The translations under genes were made by a program, and so were the position numbers. 12,602 bases of DNA from Bacillota bacterium (GTDB lineage: Bacteria; Bacillota; Clostridia; Acetivibrionales; DSM-2933). Below, in pieces: positions 5,658-12,602 of this stretch. Every line of letters starts with the position of its first letter. Position 1 is the stretch's first letter. The stretch lies in the NCBI GenBank assembly GCA_023430975.1, contig JAEYYB010000149.1, positions 1-12,602 of the forward strand. The letters are read 5' to 3'. Below the pieces are notes generated by a model that worked only from the letters and a program-made list of their open reading frames with translations, was not told the DNA's origin and did not search any database.

Positions 5658-8525
5658 TTAAAGAACATCCTTTAAATACCTTCCGGTATGGGATGCTTCC
5701 ACCTTCGCCACTTGTTCCGGCGTTCCTTCCGCAACAACATAGCCTCCATCGTTGCCTCCTTCAGGTCCCATATCAATTATGTAATCCGCTGATTTTATGA
5801 CATCTATATGATGCTCTATTACGAGGACGGAATGCCCCATTTCAACAAGTCTACCGAGGCAGTCCAACAATTTTTGAATATCCGATAAGTGCAGTCCTGT
5901 TGTCGGTTCATCCAAAATATACAGGTTATGTGCACCTCTTTTAATCTTTGAGAGCTCATAGGCAAGCTTAACCCTTTGTGCTTCACCACCGGACAGTGTT
6001 GTTGAACTTTGACCAAGGCATATATAACCAAGCCCAAGTTCATTCATGATGCCGAGTTTATGCTTCAAGTAACGGTTATCCTTAAAGAACACCATAGCTT
6101 CTTCAACGGTCATTTCCAGCACTTCAGCAATATTCTTACCTTTATGCCTAATCTCCAACCCCTCGTCTGAAAAACGCATACCCTTACAAACAGGACAGAT
6201 TGTTTCGATATCTGCCATAAACTGAAGATTGGTAACTATAATACCGTCCCCTGCACAGTGTTCGCAGCGTGTACCGTTGGCATGTGTAAGGCTGAAGTCT
6301 ATTTCCTTGTATCCCCTGGCTATGGCATCAGGTTCCATTGCAAAAACTTCACGGATTTTATCATAAATCCCTATATACGTTGCCGGATTAGACTTGCTAT
6401 TTCTTCCGATAGGTGTCTGATCTATATTTATTACATTATTAATTAGTTCCGAGCCGAACAGGAAATCATGCTCCCCAGCTACAATTCTTGCACCGGTTTT
6501 ATTTATTTTTAATTGTTTATAGAGTATCTCGTTTATGAGTGAACTTTTGCCTGAGCCCGAAACCCCGGTAATGCAGACGAAAACTCCAAGAGGTATATCC
6601 AGATCAACATTTTTGAGATTGTTCTCCCTTGCACCTTGTATTGTTAAAAACAAGTCCCCAAGTGGTCGACGCTTTTTGGGTACTGGAATTCTGACATTAC
6701 CTGACAGGTATTTTCCTGTGACGGAATCAGGTGCTTTCATAATATCTTCAAGCTGGCCTGCAGCAACGATTTGACCGCCATGGACACCCGGACCTGGGCC
6801 GACTTCAATCACATGGTCGGCATTCATAATGGTTTCCAGGTCATGTTCTACGACAATGACTGTATTACCTATATCCCTTAGCTTTTTCATTGTTTCAATT
6901 ACACGTCCCGAATCTCTCGGATGAAGGCCTATGCTTGGTTCATCCATAACATAGAGCATGCCCATCAACTCACTGCTTATCTGGGTTGACATCTTTATTC
7001 TCTGCATTTCGCCTCCGGATATGCTGTCGCTCCTGCGTCCTAAGTTTATGTAATGCAATCCTATATCAACTAGCAGACTGATACGTGTACTGATTTCACG
7101 TACAATGGTTCTTGCTACATCTTCAATGTCCGCATCAAAACTTAGTCCTTCCAGGAATTCGAGGAGCTTTGGTAACTGCATTCGGCTGAGCTCGTCAAAA
7201 TTTTTATCGCCGACTTTTACCTGTAAACGTTGGGGCTTAAGTCTTGCCCCATGGCATTCAGGACAAATTTTCTCGATCATGCAATCCTTTATAAAGGTCG
7301 GCTCAAAAGCTTCCGATGTGGCTGACTTGCGAATATAATGCTTGTACCAGTTTTCAAACTCATGAACAAACCCAGGAAACGGTCGATCCTTTCCAACCAT
7401 CCAATTACGCTTTTGAGAAAACGGCGGTTGAACCATCTCCACTGTTTCCCCCTTCGTTCCGTGTAACAGAATTTCTACAATTTCCTTTGGTAACTCATTA
7501 AATGGTCTATCCAGACTGAAATTGTACTTCTGTGATAAACTGTACATCATGACCGTTCTATAGCTATCCTTGCCTGAAGGATTAAATATTGTATTTTTAA
7601 ACGCCCCCTGGTTAATACTCTTTTCAGGTGCAACTATTAAAAATCGCGGCTCAACTACATATGACATTCCCACACCCATACAGGTATGACAGCTACTGGC
7701 AGGTGTATTAAAGGAAAAATGGAAAGGTTGCATTTCACATAATGAATAATGATGCTCTGGACAAGCAAATCCAGTGTAAAACATTGGATCAACCTCACCT
7801 AATACCTCTACTTTAATCATGATATCTTCGTCTAATGACAACATTGCGGCTTCTATTGACTTGGTTAATTGTATGTAGGAATCCTTTTTAAGAGTAAATT
7901 GTTCAATAACAAGTTCTATGTTATAATCCCTGCTCTCATCCAATTCCTTCTTTTGTGCCAAAGAAAAGGCTTCACCGTCTACAAGGAGGTTCTTATACCC
8001 TTTTTCACGCAATTGATGAAATGTATAGGCATAGTCCTCGCCAAATATTTTATAGACCGGTGCCCTTAGCTCCAATTTTGTTCCAACAGGCAGTGTCATA
8101 ATATGTTCAGCGATTTGTGCGGCTGACAACTGCTTTAGTGGATATCCACATTCGGGGCATCGTCCGATACCTGCAGTTGAAAATAAAAGCCTCATATAAT
8201 CGTTAATATCAGTCACTGTACCAACAGTTGAACGAGGATTATTGTTGCTCTTTTTCTGCTCTATTGCTATAACAGGTGAAAGCCCTCGAACATAGTCCAC
8301 CTTTGCCTTCTTCAATTGACTGATGCGGCTCTTGGCGAATGTTGAAATTGAATCTAAAAAACGGCGTTGCCCCTCTCCATAAATGACATCAAATGCCAAA
8401 GAAGACTTTCCTGAACCGGAAACTCCGGTTATAACGGTTAACTTATCTCTTGGGATTTCTACCGAAATGTTTTTAAGGTTGTTTTGTTTTGCACCTGAAA
8501 CTTCAATGGTTGTACGAATTGACAT
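5658..8525 (-). CDS. UvrA-family ABC ATPase, probably a paralogue of the housekeeping UvrA
   Basis: A DNA-binding tandem ABC ATPase of about full UvrA length (955 residues). First ATPase half: Walker A GVSGSGKS at 34-41, signature SGGE at 503-506, Walker B with D528-E529. Second half: Walker A at 654-661, SGGE at 845-848, D872-E873. NPRSTVGTVT (96-105) and IDQTPIGR with KSNPATY (701-717) are UvrA-specific. A UvrB-interaction-like region lies at about 120-245. The C-terminal zinc finger is intact (C754, C757, C777, C780). In the first zinc module CPEH replaces the usual CPxC, giving C255, a possible H258/H259 or C263, and C279/C282. The segment after EGQRRF also differs: STFAKSRISQLKKAKVDYV instead of the usual SAYARQFLGQM type. 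These divergences suggest a UvrA-like paralogue acting on special lesions or drug-DNA complexes. AAAGGGG precedes the ATG. The nucleotidyltransferase gene ends 77 bp upstream. Confidence 0.88.
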   Translation of the reverse strand: MSIRTTIEVSGAKQNNLKNISVEIPRDKLTVITGVSGSGKSSLAFDVIYGEGQRRFLDSISTFAKSRISQLKKAKVDYVRGLSPVIAIEQKKSNNNPRSTVGTVTDINDYMRLLFSTAGIGRCPECGYPLKQLSAAQIAEHIMTLPVGTKLELRAPVYKIFGEDYAYTFHQLREKGYKNLLVDGEAFSLAQKKELDESRDYNIELVIEQFTLKKDSYIQLTKSIEAAMLSLDEDIMIKVEVLGEVDPMFYTGFACPEHHYSLCEMQPFHFSFNTPASSCHTCMGVGMSYVVEPRFLIVAPEKSINQGAFKNTIFNPSGKDSYRTVMMYSLSQKYNFSLDRPFNELPKEIVEILLHGTKGETVEMVQPPFSQKRNWMVGKDRPFPGFVHEFENWYKHYIRKSATSEAFEPTFIKDCMIEKICPECHGARLKPQRLQVKVGDKNFDELSRMQLPKLLEFLEGLSFDADIEDVARTIVREISTRISLLVDIGLHYINLGRRSDSISGGEMQRIKMSTQISSELMGMLYVMDEPSIGLHPRDSGRVIETMKKLRDIGNTVIVVEHDLETIMNADHVIEVGPGPGVHGGQIVAAGQLEDIMKAPDSVTGKYLSGNVRIPVPKKRRPLGDLFLTIQGARENNLKNVDLDIPLGVFVCITGVSGSGKSSLINEILYKQLKINKTGARIVAGEHDFLFGSELINNVINIDQTPIGRNSKSNPATYIGIYDKIREVFAMEPDAIARGYKEIDFSLTHANGTRCEHCAGDGIIVTNLQFMADIETICPVCKGMRFSDEGLEIRHKGKNIAEVLEMTVEEAMVFFKDNRYLKHKLGIMNELGLGYICLGQSSTTLSGGEAQRVKLAYELSKIKRGAHNLYILDEPTTGLHLSDIQKLLDCLGRLVEMGHSVLVIEHHIDVIKSADYIIDMGPEGGNDGGYVVAEGTPEQVAKVEASHTGRYLKDVL

Positions 8526-8602
8526 CCTCTATTCCCCTTTCTCGACTGCATTTGCTAATGTAGGTTATTTTTTATAGTCTATCTTTATAGCATATATGTA
8601 AA

Positions 8603-9517
8603 TCACGGAAAATATAAAAAACCTATTTCTTCAATGGATAAGCGGCTTTTTGGTGTTAGCTTGATAATTTGAGACACTTTTTCTATTACCCCTTTTTCTG
8701 CTAAATAATCCAGTACCTCTATGATAAAATGACTGTCCGAACTAAAGTGGTTTGCAATCATTGAAGTTGTTTTAATTTCCTGATCCGAAAGATATTCTAT
8801 TATTGGCTTTTTAATTATGTCTATTTTATCTTCCAGGTATAAATCCAATTGCTTCACTCTATCACTTAATTCTGCTTCTGTCATCAGATGTTCCATAGGT
8901 TCTTTATAAAAAATTCTCATAATTTCCGGATTTATATCAATGGCTTTCTGGATATCACTTCGCGAAGTAGGAATTCCCCTTAAACATAATTCCATACGTG
9001 CAATTGCCTCTGCTGCTTTCAAAAGGAAATACTGGGCATATACAAAATCCTTTCGGGCAATCATCCATTTTTGAACTTTATGCATTGTTGAAATCAACTC
9101 GTTTGCAATATTCATTGCAGTAATTGCCATATCATCTTCTCCGATATGTTTAATGTCTTCAAAATAGTCATAAAGGCTCTCATCCACTGTGTACACAATC
9201 TTTCCGTTTGACAGGAAGGATTGCAGAATGGATCCGCCAAGAGCACGTTCCATACCCCTTTTAAATGAGCTTCTCTGTATTAGATATAAATTAAATGTTA
9301 TGCCGTCTTCAACAATACTAAGGCTATTATTCGAAAGCTTCTGATCACGAACAACCACTGTCATATCTACATCACTTTTTTCCCAAATTACATCATAGGC
9401 AACACTACCGCTGATAATGACAGCAATAACATTGACATCTTCCCGTATCTTATGGATGAATTGATCGATTGCACTTTGATAGCGAATTCTAAGCTCTGTT
9501 TGTTCATTTTTGTCCAT
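8603..9517 (-). CDS. Nucleotidyltransferase-domain protein with helical middle and C-terminal winged-helix-like region
   Basis: N-terminal Pol beta/MNT-type nucleotidyltransferase fold: the glycine-serine motif S36-G-S38 and the metal-binding pair S48-D-V-D51 fit GS...(S/T)DxD. The third carboxylate expected on the later strand is not obvious; the matching strand reads TFNLYLI with N76. Residues 130-235 are mainly helical, as in kanamycin nucleotidyltransferase-like or HEPN-like partners. Residues about 238-290 look like a winged helix: helices around IKTTSMIANHF and IIEVLDYLAEKGVIEK, then a short wing. It may modify a small molecule or protein and also bind DNA, or be a regulator with a decayed enzyme domain. 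ATG at 9517 is preceded by AAAGGAT at 7-nt spacing. It lies upstream of and probably in one operon with the UvrA-like gene. The substrate is unknown. Confidence 0.78.
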   Translation of the reverse strand: MDKNEQTELRIRYQSAIDQFIHKIREDVNVIAVIISGSVAYDVIWEKSDVDMTVVVRDQKLSNNSLSIVEDGITFNLYLIQRSSFKRGMERALGGSILQSFLSNGKIVYTVDESLYDYFEDIKHIGEDDMAITAMNIANELISTMHKVQKWMIARKDFVYAQYFLLKAAEAIARMELCLRGIPTSRSDIQKAIDINPEIMRIFYKEPMEHLMTEAELSDRVKQLDLYLEDKIDIIKKPIIEYLSDQEIKTTSMIANHFSSDSHFIIEVLDYLAEKGVIEKVSQIIKLTPKSRLSIEEIGFLYFP

Positions 9518-9583
9518 AATCTGTATCCTTTCTGTTTTAAAAGCGTTAAAACAATTTTTAAATATTTTTTATCTTATATAGCA

Positions 9584-9611
9584 TAAGACACTGTGTGTCA
9601 TAACCATTATA
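9584..9611 (-). promoter_or_regulatory. Candidate promoter -10 with overlapping dyad (operator) for the nucleotidyltransferase/UvrA-like pair
   Basis: On the minus strand a perfect TATAAT lies at 9611-9606, about 90 nt upstream of the ATG at 9517. No good -35 is found at 17 bp. Directly downstream is an interrupted dyad, TAAGACAC-TGT-GTGTCATA (9584-9602; inner GACAC/GTGTC perfect, 7 of 8 overall), which would cover the transcription start. That is a normal repressor-site position. Self-repression through the winged-helix region is an inference. Confidence 0.4.
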
Positions 9612-9689
9612 CATGAAAATGTTATATCATAAAGGACAAAAAATGCTCTTTGAGAAAACTTATTCAATCGAATTAAGTGTTTGTATACA

Positions 9690-9742
9690 AAAATAAATAA
9701 CAGGTACAGGAGATTTAAACACCTGTTCCTGTTATTTATTTT
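9690..9742 (-). terminator. Strong hairpin terminator after the leucine-rich-repeat pseudogene
   Basis: A 21-nt arm at 9690-9710 (AAATAAATAACAGG-type) pairs with 9722-9742 with one mismatch (9705/9727) around an 11-nt loop. In minus-strand RNA the descending arm ends in UUAUUUAUUUUU, a built-in U tract; the plus strand is also U-rich afterwards, so it could work both ways. It overlaps the original stop codon (9741-9743) of the pseudogene and insulates the nucleotidyltransferase promoter from upstream readthrough. Confidence 0.8.
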
Positions 9743-10244
9743 ACTTTTACTCCCTCTATCTCATCGGGTATTATGACATCTCCGTTCGGTCCCTTGTACT
9801 TTAAATTGTTCCTGTAGGTTCATCGAAATCATAGTAAGCACTATCTAAAACTACCGTGTATGCATCGTTATTATTAGGACTTAAATCCCATATCCAGTTC
9901 GTTTCATTATTGTATGGTTCAGGTTTACCAAAGCCCTTTGCAGTTGACGAAATAGTAATTTTAAAATCCAGTTTTGCCTGTATAAAAATACTCCAACCAA
10001 GGTTTTGTGGCTGATCACCTAGAAATGATGCATTAATTAGTTCCTTACAATAACCAAATGCATAATTTCCTATACTAACCACACCACTTGGTATAGTTAT
10101 ATTTGTCAGTTTTTCGCAATTTCCAAAAGCTGATTCCCCTATACTCGTCACACTATCTGGAATTGATATACTTGTACATTTGTCTGTCGCAAATCCCGTT
10201 GAACCGTTCGTTATTTGCTCCGCCAAATGTAAGGTTATTAACAC
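9741..10244 (-). pseudogene. BspA-like leucine-rich-repeat surface protein, truncated at the 5' end and frameshifted
   Basis: The open frame from a GTG at 10244 runs to a TAA at 9801-9803 (147 codons). It contains two LRR_5/BspA-type repeats: SISIPDSVTSIGESAFGNC and NITIPSGVVSIGNYAFGYC, then a degenerate final repeat with GFGKPEPYN. There is no ribosome-binding site or signal peptide, so the N-terminus is missing. The downstream segment 9741-9804 in another frame reads LKYKGPNGDVIIPDEIEG and VKVK before TAA. That is the inter-repeat sequence typical of these proteins, so one base has been lost near the A run at 9803-9805 (plus strand). The first about 27 codons lie within fold-back copy B and do not look like leucine-rich repeat. 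It is probably a dead remnant of a larger cell-surface gene. A short expressed fragment cannot be excluded. Confidence 0.75.
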
Positions 10245-10254
10245 TTTTAATATA
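10165..10254 (-). repeat. Fold-back element, copy B (inverted relative to copy A)
   Basis: Read on the minus strand from 10254 to 10165, it matches 5520-5609 at 78 of 90 positions with no gaps. The inner hairpin is kept: TACATTTG 10175-10182 pairs with 10224-10231, GCAAAT 10189-10194 pairs with 10213-10218, and the loop is 18 nt. The outer 13-nt right arm of copy A is missing; at that point the sequence passes into leucine-rich-repeat coding DNA. It supplies the GTG from which the remaining pseudogene frame can be opened. Confidence 0.75.
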
Positions 10255-10347
10255 GGTTAAAAGATATTTAAGAAAAATGTATTTTTTTTAAAGTAAATTT
10301 ATAATTATTAAAGTATCCATATATGTATTTAAATGTTATATTTAGAA

Positions 10348-10391
10348 GCGTAAAGTTCGTGTTGTAAACTGCCCGGGCAAAATAGTTACGC
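10348..10391 (+). promoter_or_regulatory. Nested palindromes in the CotH-gene upstream region
   Basis: An outer GCGTAA (10348-10353) pairs with TTACGC (10386-10391). It encloses a perfect 10-bp palindrome TGCCCGGGCA (10370-10379), strikingly GC-rich for this spacer. It lies about 60 to 105 bp upstream of the CotH start codon. It could be an operator or a leader hairpin. The region also holds an AAGTAAT/ATTACTT hairpin (10402-10408 with 10418-10424) just before the ribosome-binding site. No convincing sigma-A promoter was identified. Confidence 0.35.
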
Positions 10392-10438
10392 ATGTAAAAA
10401 GAAGTAATTCTTTAATCATTACTTAATAAGCTTAGAAT

Positions 10439-10444
10439 AGGAGG
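10439..10444 (+). promoter_or_regulatory. Ribosome-binding site of the CotH-dockerin gene
   Basis: A perfect AGGAGG sits 9 nt before the ATG at 10454. It fixes the start, and the encoded protein then begins with a classical signal peptide. Confidence 0.9.
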
Positions 10445-10453
10445 ATTATAGCT

Positions 10454-12427
10454 ATGAAAGTAAAATTACCCGCTTTAACAATTTCATTAACAGTTATGGT
10501 TTTAGCTATAAGTATGTTTGGATGGGAATATAAAGAAAAAGTGTATGCATCAGAAACAGGAAATACCACAGTGGCTACTTTTAGTACTGAATATAATCAG
10601 CTTGAAATGCCAATACTTGCAATTGTCACCAATTCCGGAGACCAAATCAGTTCTGATGAAGTATATGCCGGTGCAAAAATCAGCATAATTAATGATAAAG
10701 GTATTTATGAAATGACCGATATGGCTACATCGGTAAAACTTCGCGGCAGCAGTTCCATGTATGCAGATAAGAAAAGCTACAAAATGAAATTTGAAGAAAA
10801 ACAAAATTTATTAGGTATTGGTGATGGTAAAGGAAAGCCATGGCTTTTAATAGCTAATCATTCTGACCATTCCCTTTTAAGAAATCTTACGGCCTATCGT
10901 TTTGCAGAGAAGCTTACCGGCATGTCTTATTCGCCGAACTGCCGATCTATAGAATTATATATTAACGGTGAATATCAAGGTGTTTATCTGCTATGTGAGG
11001 ATAATAACGTTAATAAAAATCGTGTAGCAATTGAAGAAGCACCTGATGAAGTTGAAGACAACGGTTATTTAGTTGAAATGACCAGATATGAGGGAGAAAA
11101 TAAGTTTGACGTCGATACAGCAAGATATGTAATAAAAAGTGAATTATCTGATACTGCAGCAATAAAAGGAAAGCAGATTAATTACATATCCAATTATATT
11201 AAAGAATCGTATACCGCGTTAAAAAATGGCGATCAGGAGAATGCAAAAAAGTATATTGACCTTGACTCGTTAGTTGATATATATATAGGCAATGAAGTTG
11301 TAAAAAATGTTGATGCCGGCTGGGACAGCTTCTATATGTATAAAGATGTTAACGGGAAACTCTGCTTTGGTCCTATGTGGGATTTTGACCTGGCTATGGG
11401 AAATGCAAACTGCATAAAAGGATTTGACTCATGGGCAGGATTTAGTCCCTATCATGTCTTAAATGTCAATGCAAACTCAAATCCATGGTTCTGCAATGCA
11501 CTATCAAATAAATGGTTCCGTGAATTGGTAATAGAACGTTGGAATGAACTTCAAGATGAACTCAAGGACATACCGAATATAGTTATTAAAGAAGCTGAAT
11601 CCAATTATAAGTCTTATTGCAGAAATTTTGAAGAATGGGATATACTAGGCAAGCAGACAAACATCTCCCCAGAGGAAATAGTTAAACTTCCAACATATAA
11701 AGACCATTATACTTATCTTAGTAATTGGTTATCCAAGCGTGTAAGCTGGTTAGCGGAACATTACAATAACGAAGACTTTATAATTGGAATATTTGTAAAA
11801 GAAGACGGCAAAGAATTATCTGCCAAATCCAACTTAGTGGAGTTAAGTTCAATCCTGGCATTTGGATGTTCAAGCTATGAAATTTTACCAAACACAGGAA
11901 TAGTCGTGTCATTTGAAAATGGCGATTCATCATGGGCACAGGCATGTGCCACCGGTTTTATGCTGGAAGAAGGAGCAGAATATGTACTATCCTTCGATTA
12001 CAAATGCAATAATGATCTCCCTGTTCCGTTTGCTGTTCAAAAAAACTATGAACCTTGGTCAGCATATTATTCCCAACAAATAAATATGACTAATAAACTT
12101 CAGCACTTTGAAGGTACTTTTACAGCCACAGCAAATGACTCGAATTGTGCGCTTGCATTTAGCTTTGGCGATAGTACTAACGGTACGGTTGCTACTTTAG
12201 AAAATATGAGTCTTGTAAAGAAATCTGCAACTGAATCAATTATAGGTGACATAGATGGAAATGGTGCCGTTAACATGTCTGATGTGGTTCTTATGGCGGT
12301 TATATTCAATTCAGTTGTAGGAGACGGCTATTATAAAGCTTCCTGTGATTTGAACAATGATGGTGCAATTAATATGGCTGATGCAGTTATTATTGCGGTA
12401 AATTTCAATAAAACAATAAACGACTAA
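10454..12427 (+). CDS. Secreted CotH-family kinase-like protein with CBM-like domain and type I dockerin (cellulosomal)
   Basis: Probably an extracellular cellulosome component. Residues 1-31 are a signal peptide with a likely cut at VYA-SE. The CotH kinase-like domain spans about 50-440: LRGSSSMYADKKSYKMKF (96-113), LLRNLTAYRFAEKL (141-154), IELYINGEYQGVYLLCE (166-182) and the metal-binding WDFDLAMGN (309-317). CotH of Bacillus spores is an atypical protein kinase; dockerin-bearing CotH proteins occur in cellulolytic Clostridia and their substrates are not known to me. Residues about 480-590 look like a CBM4/9-type beta sandwich (GAEYVLSFDYK, a W535 region, ENMSLVKK end). The dockerin (598-657) has two calcium loops: D599/D601/N603/N607/D610 and D632/N634/D636/N640/D643. 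Its position 10-11 pairs are Met-Ser and Met-Ala, unlike the Ser-Thr of C. thermocellum. It is the only plus-strand gene, divergent from the leucine-rich-repeat remnant. Confidence 0.93.
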   Translation: MKVKLPALTISLTVMVLAISMFGWEYKEKVYASETGNTTVATFSTEYNQLEMPILAIVTNSGDQISSDEVYAGAKISIINDKGIYEMTDMATSVKLRGSSSMYADKKSYKMKFEEKQNLLGIGDGKGKPWLLIANHSDHSLLRNLTAYRFAEKLTGMSYSPNCRSIELYINGEYQGVYLLCEDNNVNKNRVAIEEAPDEVEDNGYLVEMTRYEGENKFDVDTARYVIKSELSDTAAIKGKQINYISNYIKESYTALKNGDQENAKKYIDLDSLVDIYIGNEVVKNVDAGWDSFYMYKDVNGKLCFGPMWDFDLAMGNANCIKGFDSWAGFSPYHVLNVNANSNPWFCNALSNKWFRELVIERWNELQDELKDIPNIVIKEAESNYKSYCRNFEEWDILGKQTNISPEEIVKLPTYKDHYTYLSNWLSKRVSWLAEHYNNEDFIIGIFVKEDGKELSAKSNLVELSSILAFGCSSYEILPNTGIVVSFENGDSSWAQACATGFMLEEGAEYVLSFDYKCNNDLPVPFAVQKNYEPWSAYYSQQINMTNKLQHFEGTFTATANDSNCALAFSFGDSTNGTVATLENMSLVKKSATESIIGDIDGNGAVNMSDVVLMAVIFNSVVGDGYYKASCDLNNDGAINMADAVIIAVNFNKTIND

Positions 12428-12547
12428 TAATCAATCTATGAAATAAATAAAAATAAATAATAAATAATAAATAACAAATCAATGTCATCAAGCTAATAAA
12501 ACAATAACTGGGATTACTGGAAAATGCGAAAAAATATATTAAAAAGT

Positions 12548-12588
12548 GGCTAAAAGTCGCGAAAACTCTTGACTTTTCCAAAGTAGCC
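12548..12588 (+). terminator. Possible terminator hairpin beyond the CotH-dockerin gene
   Basis: GGCTA (12548-12552) pairs with TAGCC (12584-12588), and AAAAGTC (12552-12558) pairs with GACTTTT (12571-12577), giving a two-part stem. There is no U tract after it. Between it and the stop codon lies a low-complexity AAATAAATAA-type stretch (about 12440-12475). It may be a weak terminator or the edge of a repeat that continues past the window. Confidence 0.35.
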
Positions 12589-12602
12589 TAATAATCAAAA
12601 AG

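Noticed and set aside
6258..8577. Several plus-strand open frames of 61-79 codons opposite the UvrA-like gene, and one of 74 codons in another minus frame
   Set aside because: They lie entirely or mostly over a gene with clear UvrA motifs, show no family signature and lack credible ribosome-binding sites.
10550..10804. Minus-strand frames of 84 and 69 codons opposite the CotH-dockerin gene (also 12100-12309)
   Set aside because: They are antisense shadows of strongly supported coding sequence, with no motifs of their own.

Overview
The window looks like chromosomal DNA of an AT-rich, Gram-positive, cellulosome-producing member of the Clostridia, of the Ruminiclostridium or Acetivibrio kind. 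The main evidence is a secreted CotH-family protein ending in a type I dockerin (10454-12427). AGGAGG-type ribosome-binding sites, copper-amine-oxidase-like stalk domains, BspA-like leucine-rich repeats and a membrane diguanylate cyclase fit that setting. The species cannot be fixed from this sequence.

Layout. Every gene except the last lies on the minus strand. From the left: a membrane sensor diguanylate cyclase (120-1733), whose GGDEF domain stops at a TAG codon where the family's conserved Tyr should be. Next come a secreted protein of three PPC-like repeats plus a stalk domain (2091-3626) and, 49 bp upstream of it, an FAD-dependent oxidoreductase of the UDP-galactopyranose mutase/amine oxidase superfamily (3676-5265). 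These two may be co-transcribed. A 392-bp gap follows, holding a terminator-like hairpin and a 103-nt fold-back element. Then come a divergent UvrA-family ABC ATPase (5658-8525) and, upstream of it, a nucleotidyltransferase fused to a probable winged helix (8603-9517). This second pair is probably also an operon, read from a promoter with an overlapping dyad near 9584-9611. A frameshifted, 5'-truncated leucine-rich-repeat pseudogene (9741-10244) follows. Divergent from it on the plus strand is the CotH / carbohydrate-binding-like / dockerin gene (10454-12427).

Most notable non-coding signal. The fold-back element at 5520-5622 has a second copy at 10165-10254 in inverted orientation. The two align without gaps over 90 nt with 12 differences (78/90, by manual alignment). 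Both keep the same inner stem and an 18-nt loop. The second copy forms the start of the leucine-rich-repeat pseudogene. It could be a small non-autonomous mobile hairpin (MITE-like), a conserved structured RNA or site, or debris from a repetitive surface-protein gene. A genome-wide search would decide.

How the genes work together. There is no single pathway. The dockerin protein, PPC/stalk protein and leucine-rich-repeat remnant are cell-surface or extracellular. The diguanylate cyclase is a membrane signalling protein. The UvrA-like ATPase with a nucleotidyltransferase-HTH protein could be a small stress or resistance operon, but that is inference. I found no rRNA, tRNA, CRISPR array, integrase or transposase.
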